Shown in pieces: positions 57,869 to 64,000 of a DNA stretch of 64,000 bases (position 1 is its first letter; each line of letters opens with the position of its first letter). Below the pieces are notes generated by a model, which was not told the DNA's origin, searched no databases, and was given only the letters and a program-made list of their open reading frames with translations. A program made the translations under genes and the position numbers. Source of the stretch: Vibrio sp. Hep-1b-8 (GTDB lineage Bacteria > Pseudomonadota > Gammaproteobacteria > Enterobacterales > Vibrionaceae); NCBI RefSeq assembly GCF_006124995.1, contig NZ_QEWN01000127.1, positions 45,881 through 109,880 on the forward strand. Reading direction: 5' to 3'.

Positions 57869-57889
57869 GTGTTGCTTGGTGTGCAACAC
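57869..57889 (+). promoter_or_regulatory. thrS leader hairpin mimicking the tRNA-Thr anticodon arm
   Basis: GTGTTGC and GCAACAC form a perfect 7-bp stem with a seven-base loop TTGGTGT. As an anticodon loop this reads U33, then GGU at positions 34-36, the anticodon of tRNA-Thr(GGU). It lies 20-40 bases before the thrS ATG, close to the ribosome-binding AAAGGA. In E. coli, ThrRS represses its own translation by binding such a tRNA-like leader; the same control is inferred here. Confidence 0.72.
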
Positions 57890-57908
57890 CACTGTAAAGG
57901 ACAGTTAA

Positions 57909-59522
57909 ATGCCTATTATTACTCTTCCTGACGGCAGTCAGCGTCAATTTGACAACCCAGTTTCTACTCTTGATGTTGCTCAATCTATCGGTCCTGGTCT
58001 TGCGAAAGCAACCATTGCTGGACGTGTAGATGGTAATCGTGTTGACGCTTGTGATCTTATTGAACAAGACGCAAGCCTAGAAATCATCACAGTAAAAGAT
58101 GAAGTTGATGGTCTGGAAATCGTACGCCACTCATGCGCTCACTTGCTAGGTCATGCGATCAAGCAACTTTTCCCTGAAGCGAAAATGGCGATTGGTCCAA
58201 CTATCGATAGCGGTTTCTACTACGATATCGACTTAGAGCACTCACTCACGCAAGAAGATCTTGAAAAGATTGAAAAGCGTATGCACGAGTTGGCAAAGAC
58301 TAAGTACCAAGTGATCAAGAAAAAGGTCAGCTGGCAGGAAGCACGCGATGCATTTGAAGCTCGCGGTGAAACATACAAGATGGAAATCTTGGACGAAAAC
58401 GTTGCACGTGATGATCGTCCAGGCTTAACGCTTAAAGCTCACCTAACTCGTTTAGAAGAAGCGGCGAAGCGCGACCACCGTAAAATCGGTAAGCAATTAG
58501 ACCTATTCCACATGCAGCAAGAAGCACCTGGCATGGTGTTCTGGCATCACAATGGTTGGTCTATCTTCCGTGACCTAGAAGTATTCGTTCGTTCGAAACT
58601 AACAGAGTACGGTTACCAAGAAGTAAAAGGTCCACTTATCATGGATCGTGTTCTGTGGGAACGTTCTGGTCACTGGGACAAGTACGCAGAAGCAATGTTC
58701 ACTACCTCTTCTGAAAACCGTGACTACGCACTTAAGCCGATGAACTGCCCGGGTCATGTTCAGATCTTTAACCAAGGCCTGAAATCATACCGTGATCTGC
58801 CACTTCGCATGGCTGAGTTTGGTTCATGTCACCGTAACGAGCCATCAGGCGCGCTACACGGCATTATGCGTGTTCGTGGTTTCACTCAGGATGATGCTCA
58901 CATCTTCTGTACTGAAAGCCAGATTCAAGAAGAAGTGACTAGCTGTATCAAGATGGTTTACGATACATACCAAACTTTTGGTTTCGAAAACATCGTAGTT
59001 AAGCTATCTACTCGCCCTGAAAAACGTGTTGGTTCGGATGAGATCTGGGATCAATCTGAAGAAGCGCTGAAGCAATCTCTTGAAGCGATGGACATTCCAT
59101 ACGAAATTCAAGAAGGCGAGGGAGCATTCTACGGACCTAAGATTGAATTCACGCTGCATGACTGTCTAGACCGCGCATGGCAATGTGGTACAGTTCAGCT
59201 AGACTTCAACCTACCGGGTCGTCTAGGTGCTACCTACGTGGATGAAAATAATGAGCGCCAAGTGCCAGTGATGATTCACCGTGCGATTCTGGGCTCACTA
59301 GAGCGATTCATCGGTATTTTGATCGAAGAATACTACGGCTTCTTCCCAACTTGGTTATCGCCAGAACAGGCTGTAATCATGAATATCACTGACAAACAGT
59401 CAGATTATGTTCAGGAAGTGGCACAAAAACTACAAAAATGTGGAATTAGAGCTAAAGCGGACTTGAGAAATGAGAAGATTGGCTTTAAAATCCGCGAACA
59501 TACTTTGAAGCGTGTACCGTAT
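57909..59522 (+). pseudogene. thrS: threonyl-tRNA synthetase, C-terminal end missing
   Basis: Reads as ThrRS from its TGS domain ([25 protein letters not shown]) through the editing domain ([18 protein letters not shown]), class II core ([52 protein letters not shown]) to the anticodon-binding domain ([23 protein letters not shown]). At codon ~538 of about 640 it jumps into the last codons of infC. So the last ~100 residues (anticodon-binding domain end) are lost. thrS is essential, so this form cannot be the only copy in a living cell. Confidence 0.93.
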
Positions 59523-59526
59523 ATCT

Positions 59527-59604
59527 ATCGCTTTAGTAGAATCTTTCCCTAAGAAGATCGAAGGTCGTCAAATGATCATGGTTCTTGCCCCTAAGAAGAA
59601 GTAA
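59527..59604 (+). pseudogene. infC: last ~24 codons of translation initiation factor IF-3
   Basis: In a frame different from thrS, 59527-59604 reads [20 protein letters not shown] then APKKK and stop, which is the end of IF-3 (E. coli ends [23 protein letters not shown] in essence). The remaining ~155 residues, its unusual AUU start and the spacer from thrS are absent. The junction with thrS is at about 59522-59530. Confidence 0.92.
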
Positions 59605-59708
59605 TTAACGGCTTTGCAAGTAATTAACCCTGCCGTTGTTAAAACGGCGGGGTTTGTTCGCCCTAATTACTATTGTTTATACAACTCAACAATGCGGAGT
59701 TATTCATC

Positions 59709-59903
59709 ATGCCTAAGATGAAAACCAACAAAGGTGCTGCTAAGCGTTTTAAGAAAACTGCTGGTGGTATTAAGTACAAGCACGCTACAAAACGTCACAT
59801 CCTGACTAAGCGTACTACTAAGAACAAGCGTCAGCTACGTCCAAATGCAATCCTTCCTAAGTGTGAAGTGGCTGCAGTAATTCGTATGCTACCATACGCA
59901 TAA
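59709..59903 (+). CDS. rpmI: 50S ribosomal protein L35
   Basis: 64 aa, start 59709 after a good ribosome-binding site: [20 protein letters not shown]...LPYA, fully typical L35. In the usual order thrS-infC-rpmI-rplT. In E. coli its translation is repressed by L20 binding a pseudoknot that partly involves infC; most of that infC region is missing here. Confidence 0.98.
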
Positions 59904-59944
59904 TTCTTTTTAGTTTATTAATCGTTTAGTTTAGGAGAAGCATA

Positions 59945-60298
59945 ATGCCTCGCGTAAAACGTGGTGTACAAGCTCGTGCACGTCATAAGAAAGTTCTAAA
60001 ACAAGCTAAAGGTTACTATGGTGCACGTTCACGTGTTTACCGCGTAGCTTTCCAAGCAGTTACTAAAGCTGGTCAATACGCTTACCGTGACCGTCGCAAC
60101 AAGAAACGTCAATTCCGTCAACTATGGATTGCACGTATCAACGCTGCATCTCGTCAAAATGGTCTATCTTACAGCCGTTTCATCAACGGTCTTAAGAAAG
60201 CATCTATCGAGATCGACCGTAAGATCCTTGCTGACATCGCGGTATTCGACAAAGCTGCATTTGCAGTTCTAGTTGAAAAGGCGAAAGCTGCTCTTTAA
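59945..60298 (+). CDS. rplT: 50S ribosomal protein L20
   Basis: 117 aa, start ATG 59945 (GGAGAAGCATA upstream). Complete L20 ([23 protein letters not shown]; then [19 protein letters not shown]). Last gene of the operon, followed at 60323-60350 by a terminator-like hairpin. Confidence 0.98.
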   Translation: MPRVKRGVQARARHKKVLKQAKGYYGARSRVYRVAFQAVTKAGQYAYRDRRNKKRQFRQLWIARINAASRQNGLSYSRFINGLKKASIEIDRKILADIAVFDKAAFAVLVEKAKAAL

Positions 60299-60322
60299 TT
60301 AGAGTTAGTGATTAGGATTAAG

Positions 60323-60350
60323 AAAAGGGGAGCTTAGGCTCTCCTTTTTT
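60323..60350 (+). terminator. terminator of rplT operon
   Basis: AAAAGGGGAGC pairs with GCTCTCCTTTTT around TTAG, with a T-run. The T-run is also where the truncated integrase gene meets this sequence. Confidence 0.85.
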
Positions 60351-61129
60351 ATGCCCGCTTCTATTGCCGTGCGCTTTACGGCTCTCTGTATCGACGTTGC
60401 ATTAATATGATGTCTCCGCAGCTCTCCGGAGTAAGGATCGGCTGTTAAGCGATGAGAAGGGAATAAAAAGTGCCAATTAAAATCTAACTCTGCCTGCGGG
60501 AACTTTCTTTGTAGGGAAGGGCTAATGTGCACACCAGCATAACCCGCCGAGTGAATGTCTTTTTTGTAATATCGCAATGCGAGGCTTTGCTGTTCTCTTA
60601 GCAGTGGAATGGCTTCAACGGCCAAAGTGACGATGCGATTTTTGCCTCCTTTCCCTTGCCAGACGCGTAGAGCCTTGTAATCGAAATCGATATCTTGGAC
60701 CCGCAGGCGGACGCACTCCATTACACGTAAACCAGACCCATAGAGCAGCATAATGGGCAGTCGATAGCGTGGGTCTAGTTGGTTAAAGAAGCGACGAGCT
60801 TCCTGCTTTGTGAGAACAATGGGGAGTTTTCGATCTAGCGAAGATTTTTGGAACTTCATCTCGACAGAAAGGGGAGTTCGAAAATAGTCACGATAGAGGA
60901 AACAGACAGCATTGAGTGCCAATGCCTGTGTTTTAGCGGCGACGTTTTTCTCGACCGCGAGGTAGGTTAAAAAGTCTTCTACGTGCTGTTCATTTAACTT
61001 TGAGGGATGAACCTTGCCGTTAAAGACGATGTATTTTGTGATCCACAGTAAGTAGGCCTCGATGGTTTTGGCCGAATAATGGCGAGCATACATGTGCTCT
61101 TTTACGCTAAGCAAAAACTGACTTTTCAA
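60345..61129 (-). pseudogene. intI: integron integrase IntIA, C-terminus lost
   Basis: Tyrosine recombinase: N-terminal SAM-like domain, then box I (LLYGSGLRVMECVRLRVQDID) with its catalytic Arg, and the integron-specific extra helix region (ALRYYKKDIHSAGYAGVHIS...DFNWHFLFPS...HHINATSIQRAVK). Translation then continues IKK and enters the rplT terminator, so the box II segment with HxxR, the second His and the catalytic Tyr (about 55 residues) are missing. An active integrase is therefore not encoded here. Start at 61129, next to a LexA box. Vibrio superintegrons have this integrase beside rplT. Confidence 0.92.
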
Positions 61130-61151
61130 CCTAGACCCCGACAGTGATTCG

Positions 61152-61169
61152 ACTGATGTTATGTACAGT
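61152..61169. promoter_or_regulatory. LexA (SOS) box of the integrase gene
   Basis: Read on the minus strand, ACTGTACATAACATCAGT fits the LexA consensus CTGT-N8-ACAG with one mismatch. It lies 23-40 bases upstream of the integrase start, where SOS control of integron integrases is known. Confidence 0.72.
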
Positions 61170-61299
61170 CCTCTTCTATTCGCACTGTTTCAATAATTAG
61201 TCGACACTTTGCCGCCTAATTGCGAAGTAGCCGACACAAGCTCAACCAATTAATCCATTATTTTCATACTTTTATGTGATAGTATTTTGAAATAGTGAG

Positions 61300-61365
61300 C
61301 GATTAAGCATGCAACGTATAAACCGATTAGTAGTGCACTTTGCCTGCTAATAAGCGTTAGGTGAA
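61300..61365 (+). other. attI-like cassette insertion site
   Basis: The core GCGTTAGGTG at 61354-61363 lies upstream of the first cassette gene and about 225 bases from the integrase start. This is the expected attI position; the left binding arms are guessed. Confidence 0.6.
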
Positions 61366-61409
61366 TAATCGACATTTACCATGGTTGGTAATAATGAAGG
61401 GTATATAAA

Positions 61410-62150
61410 ATGGTGCACAATAGAACTTGTGGTTGTAGGAACTGTTTTGAAATTAATTATCCTGATAGACCGAACCCTCACATTAGGAGTTTTGGTTACA
61501 GAGCCAAAACTCCTAAAGTAAGTCATGTAGCACTGGAGAGTGTAAAACCCTATGGGTGGCTAGAAAAAGAAAGTGTTACTTTTTGCACCGAATGTTGGTG
61601 GTGTGGGACTCCTGTTTATTTCCACCGAAATACAAATGGTGGCTGCGTTTTATTTGATAGCTTGGGTTCTCCGTGGGCTGTACATGATTGTTGGGAAAAA
61701 CATCGAGAGCAGAAGACAGAAGCTGTTCATGAGTTAGTCACCAAACGGATAACTCAGTTACAAGACACAGGAGTAAACGGAATTGAGTTCTCAAAAGCAA
61801 ATGGAAACTCAATTCAAGGTTTTATAATCAGCGTAGATCGTAGTCGTAAGATTTTGCCGGAGCCTAGTCGAATGTCCGATAAGTCATCGCGTATGGTGTA
61901 TGTAGTTTTTAAAACTGTGTCTGGAGAGTACTTAAAGTTATTTGCTCCTGAGTCATACGTTGAAGATATTACAAAATTCTCTTACGTTCGCCTTTCTATT
62001 GAGTTTGTACGAAAGAGCAATGAACTTGTTCTCAACTGTATTAGAAAACTTACGGAGATTAGAGTCGAAGATACGGATGGCAAAGAGTTACAGATTAACT
62101 ATGACTACCAGTCAATTGCAGCTAAGCCGTGGACGATCCAAAGTAAATAA
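61410..62150 (+). CDS. integron cassette protein, 246 aa, zinc-finger-like
   Basis: A hypothetical protein with cysteine/histidine-rich N-terminal half: NRTCGCRNCFEINYPDRPNPH, then TFCTECWWCGTPVYFHRNTNGGC and AVHDCWEKHRE. The CxxCWWCG and HxCWxxH arrangement suggests a small zinc-binding domain; the C-terminal half (about 110-246) is beta-rich and of OB-fold-like look, with KLFAPESYVED. It is the first cassette behind attI, so it should be driven by a promoter in or near the integrase region. Function unknown; nucleic-acid binding is a guess. Confidence 0.72.
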   Translation: MVHNRTCGCRNCFEINYPDRPNPHIRSFGYRAKTPKVSHVALESVKPYGWLEKESVTFCTECWWCGTPVYFHRNTNGGCVLFDSLGSPWAVHDCWEKHREQKTEAVHELVTKRITQLQDTGVNGIEFSKANGNSIQGFIISVDRSRKILPEPSRMSDKSSRMVYVVFKTVSGEYLKLFAPESYVEDITKFSYVRLSIEFVRKSNELVLNCIRKLTEIRVEDTDGKELQINYDYQSIAAKPWTIQSK

Positions 62151-62154
62151 TTAA

Positions 62155-62400
62155 CCTAACAATAAATTTAAGAGTGATTCACAACGCTTGGCGCCCTCAC
62201 TTCAATGGCAATTTTTTGCTCGAAATTTAGCACTGTCCAGTCTCTATTTCCGTATTGCCGAAGAAGAGTATTGTAGTTGTCTTGAGTCTGAAGATGTAGA
62301 CACCTCGGAACTACCCATGGATGAAGTTGCATTAATTTCTGATAAGTCGACTCGCTCAGCAGTTGGTGGTAGCGTTGTTCACACCTTAATTTGGCGTTAG
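62155..62400 (+). other. attC-like half-sites flanking an unexplained 175-base core
   Basis: The left arm TAACAATAAATTTAAGAG (62155-62172), then TGATTCACAACGCTTGGC, is the start of a Vibrio-type attC, and the right arm GCGTTGTTCACACC (near 62370) followed by TTAATTTGGCGTTAG (to ~62399) is its end; the arms are complementary. A normal attC is about 120 bases, but here the span is about 245. The interior holds a 50-60 codon open stretch (FRIAEEEYCSCLESEDVD) that looks like part of a cassette gene. Two sites may have been joined with loss of what lay between. Confidence 0.55.
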
Positions 62401-62417
62401 GCGATTGGAGAGGGAAC

Positions 62418-62720
62418 GTGAAACATATATTAAAGGAACATAGGCAAGATTTTAGTGAAATACGTAAACTGTGTCTTATATGCCATGGGCTCGATTACAC
62501 GACTAGTAGCCTTTCTTCTACTAACTCGAGACTGAAAGTATCCGAAGCAACTGAGGGAGCTATTCAGAACTTAGTATCTAGCTATCTGTTAAATCTAGCA
62601 ATCGCAATAAGAGTCAATTTATACCAGAATAAAATCGAGTTTAAAGACATTGAGCTTCCCGAATCAGGTACGCTTTATTACGACAAGGAACTTATACCCC
62701 TGATCATTGAAAATGCTTGA
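62418..62720 (+). CDS. second integron cassette protein, 100 aa
   Basis: GTG start at 62418 with GGAGAGGGAAC upstream. A helical 100-residue protein (IRKLCLICHGLDYTTSSLSSTNSRL; AIQNLVSSYLLNLAIAIRVNLYQNKIEFKDIELPE) with no membrane segment. The composition reminds of small cytoplasmic toxin- or abortive-infection-related helices, but I recognise no family. No complete attC follows; the IS fragment begins 32 bases later. Confidence 0.6.
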   Translation: MKHILKEHRQDFSEIRKLCLICHGLDYTTSSLSSTNSRLKVSEATEGAIQNLVSSYLLNLAIAIRVNLYQNKIEFKDIELPESGTLYYDKELIPLIIENA

Positions 62721-62752
62721 TTTTATTTAGAATCAGGATCATGCTACGAACC

Positions 62753-63083
62753 ATGAAAATTACACTGACTCCTCATCTTCGCATTCATGAATCAACCGTT
62801 GCACGCCACCTTAGTGACTACGTTCTTTCTGAAAAACTTAAGCCTGAAAATGGCGGAAGCCAAAGCAAGCTTTCTGCTACTCAAACCATGCACCTAATCG
62901 AGCATTTGACTGAGAAAACCTATTCTCACACTCATCAAATTGTCGCCTACGTTAAAGAGGCATTTGGACTTGATTATACGGTCTCTGGTATGAACAAATG
63001 GCTTCACCACAATGGCTTTAGCTACAAGCAACCGAAAGGCGTTCCACACAAGTTTGATAAAGCAAAACAGCAAGCATTCATAG
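62753..63083 (+). pseudogene. IS630-family transposase fragment, internally deleted and 3'-truncated
   Basis: After the start MKITLTP the frame jumps to LRIHESTVARHLSDYVLSEKLKPENGG, the helix-turn-helix of the IS630-type transposase. The roughly 40 residues usual between them are missing. It continues (SQSKLSATQTMHLIEHLTEKTYSHTHQIVAYVKEAFGLDYTVSGMNKWLHHNGFSYKQPKGVPHKFD) and stops after KAKQQAFI at ~63083, where Bat-operon DNA begins in the other orientation. The DDE catalytic domain is wholly absent. Confidence 0.85.
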
Positions 63084-64000
63084 GTTGCTGTTGCTGTGCT
63101 TTACGTACTATGTCGAGATTCTGTTTGGCATCTTTGTGATCAGGTTGTTCTGTTAAGATCTGTTCATACATCTTGGCGGCTTGGTCAAGTTGACCATTCT
63201 GAGCATAGGCATTGGCGAGGTTGTATCTTTGCTCTAGTTCTTGAGCACCTTGCAAGGAGTTAATGGCAGCCGAAAAATCACCAGCCTGATATTGGGCAAT
63301 GCCTTTCCATTGACTATCTTCAAATAGTTCGGCAGCCTCCGCATACTCTTGTTTGTTATACATCTCCATCGCTCTTTGATTGTCATTGAGCCAAGGGCTG
63401 GCAAGCGCTGGCTTAGGCGACAAAGCTGGCAACAGTATCAGTGTAGCGGCGAAAAATACACCACGTCTAAATACGAGCAGCGCAGGAATAACAAGGAGAG
63501 GCAGCAGCCAATAGCCTTGATTGATTTGTTCTGAAATCGTTTGATTGGCTAACGATGTGCTGGTGCCATCGACACGGGAAGTCGCCAGAACAATACTCTC
63601 TACGTCACTGTTTGTCACCTGAACGGGTACAAAGTAGCCGTCCAACTGAGAAGCTAGCGCTCGCATATTGTCGAAGTTGGCTTTTGCTACTACAGGTTGT
63701 CCGCTGCTACCGGTCATGAGAGAACCATCAGCAAGCTTGATAGGTGCGCCCGAACGAGTGCCGACCCCCAAAATAACGAGTCGCCATGGCGTACCGGCTA
63801 ACTGTTTGGAGATTTCTCGTTGCTCTAGATCATCGATATCATCTGTTATCAATATGATGTCACCGGAGGCCAAGCCAGTATTGGTCATCATTTCGATCGC
63901 GAGCTTTATTCCTGCAGCGGCATCGGCGCCTGGATATGGCATCAGGTCAGGGGATAGATTTGGCAGTAAATTGGCGATGGTTTTACTGTCACTAGTCATG
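63084..64000 (-). CDS. second, partial copy of the vWA-TPR Bat protein, frame intact
   Basis: On the minus strand one frame runs from the window edge through the vWA domain end (ILITDDIDDLEQREISKQL; NFDNMRALASQLDGYFVPVQ), a membrane helix (GYWLLPLLVIPALLVFRRGVFFAA), TPR repeats (LNDNQRAMEMYNKQEYAEAAELF; RYNLANAYAQNGQLDQAAKMYEQIL) to four glutamines, then runs into antisense IS630 sequence. It shows what the damaged copy at 23770-25265 is missing (63450-63874). Its C-terminus (long polyQ and S/Q-rich tail) is absent. Identity of the shared parts looks complete. Confidence 0.9.
63084..64000. repeat. second copy of a duplicated Bat segment
   Basis: 63084-63449 repeats 24351-24716 and 63875-64000 repeats 24718-24843 without a visible difference, in the same orientation and about 39 kb apart. 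The 425 bases between (63450-63874) occur only here. The left boundary is the polyQ repeat, next to the IS630 fragment. Confidence 0.95.

Noticed and set aside
57869..57889. tRNA fragment
   Set aside because: Only an anticodon-arm-like hairpin is present, with no acceptor, D or T arms; it is better read as the ThrRS operator.
59522..59604. Genuine ThrRS-IF3 fusion protein
   Set aside because: The IF-3 tail is in a different frame, and both parts lack necessary sequence, so no fusion can be made.

Overview
The window is a piece of a Vibrio-type gammaproteobacterial genome. The signs are a LuxT-like TetR regulator, a CsrB-family RNA, PurR-type boxes in front of codBA and pyrC, and a thrS/infC/rpmI/rplT block next to an integron integrase and gene cassettes, which is the layout of the Vibrio superintegron. 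From memory, several loci (thrS block with integron, pyrC, the Bat operon) lie on chromosome II in V. cholerae, so chromosome II is a reasonable guess.

Layout. 1-5.7 kb: small genes, an acyl-CoA thioesterase, a long GAPDH-like protein, two broken genes (outer-membrane barrel, hybrid sensor kinase) and a dCMP deaminase. 5.7-9.3 kb: CsrB-like RNA with an upstream UvrY/VarA-type box, then codBA with a PurR-like box. 9.6-21.5 kb: MgtE, YiaVW efflux pair, regulators, a broken MocR regulator, a gutted YjeH, an AsnC-LysR-LysE-Gfo/Idh-OsmC group and YddG. 22.1-28.6 kb: the Bat operon (MoxR, DUF58, DUF4381, BatA, vWA-TPR protein, BatD) with a perfect 156-base hexanucleotide repeat coding for 52 glutamines. 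29-39 kb: a truncated iron alcohol dehydrogenase, pyrC, a YqaE peptide, a frameshifted MOSC-flavoreductase-ferredoxin fusion, a broken diguanylate cyclase, an EamA exporter/AraC pair and an AaeA-like pump. 39-44.2 kb: a tightly packed seven-gene operon (DedA, ATP-grasp, DinB, NRDE/TANGO2, YHS, 47-aa peptide, OlsF-like acyltransferase). 44.5-53.6 kb: two convergent peptidase fragments, YedI, FrnE, GH13, a broken MCP, an acyltransferase and YfcZ. 54-57.7 kb: luxT, a response regulator/PAS pair and an internally deleted nnr. 57.8-60.3 kb: the thrS to rplT block, with most of infC and the end of thrS missing. 60.3-64 kb: truncated integron integrase, attI-like site, cassettes, an IS630 fragment, and an exact second copy of part of the Bat operon.

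The most striking property is that about seventeen genes, including the essential thrS and infC, are cut at abrupt junctions. The gene on each side stays recognisable but the middle is gone, and there are also single-base frameshifts and one in-frame stop. Because thrS and infC cannot normally be lost, and because the window carries both a damaged and an undamaged version of the same Bat gene segment, I think many of these are assembly collapses or misjoins rather than biology. That cannot be decided from the sequence alone. The undamaged biology worth following is the anticodon-mimic hairpin before thrS, the CsrB RNA and its activator box, the polyglutamine Bat protein, the 39-44 kb operon, and the cassette proteins.
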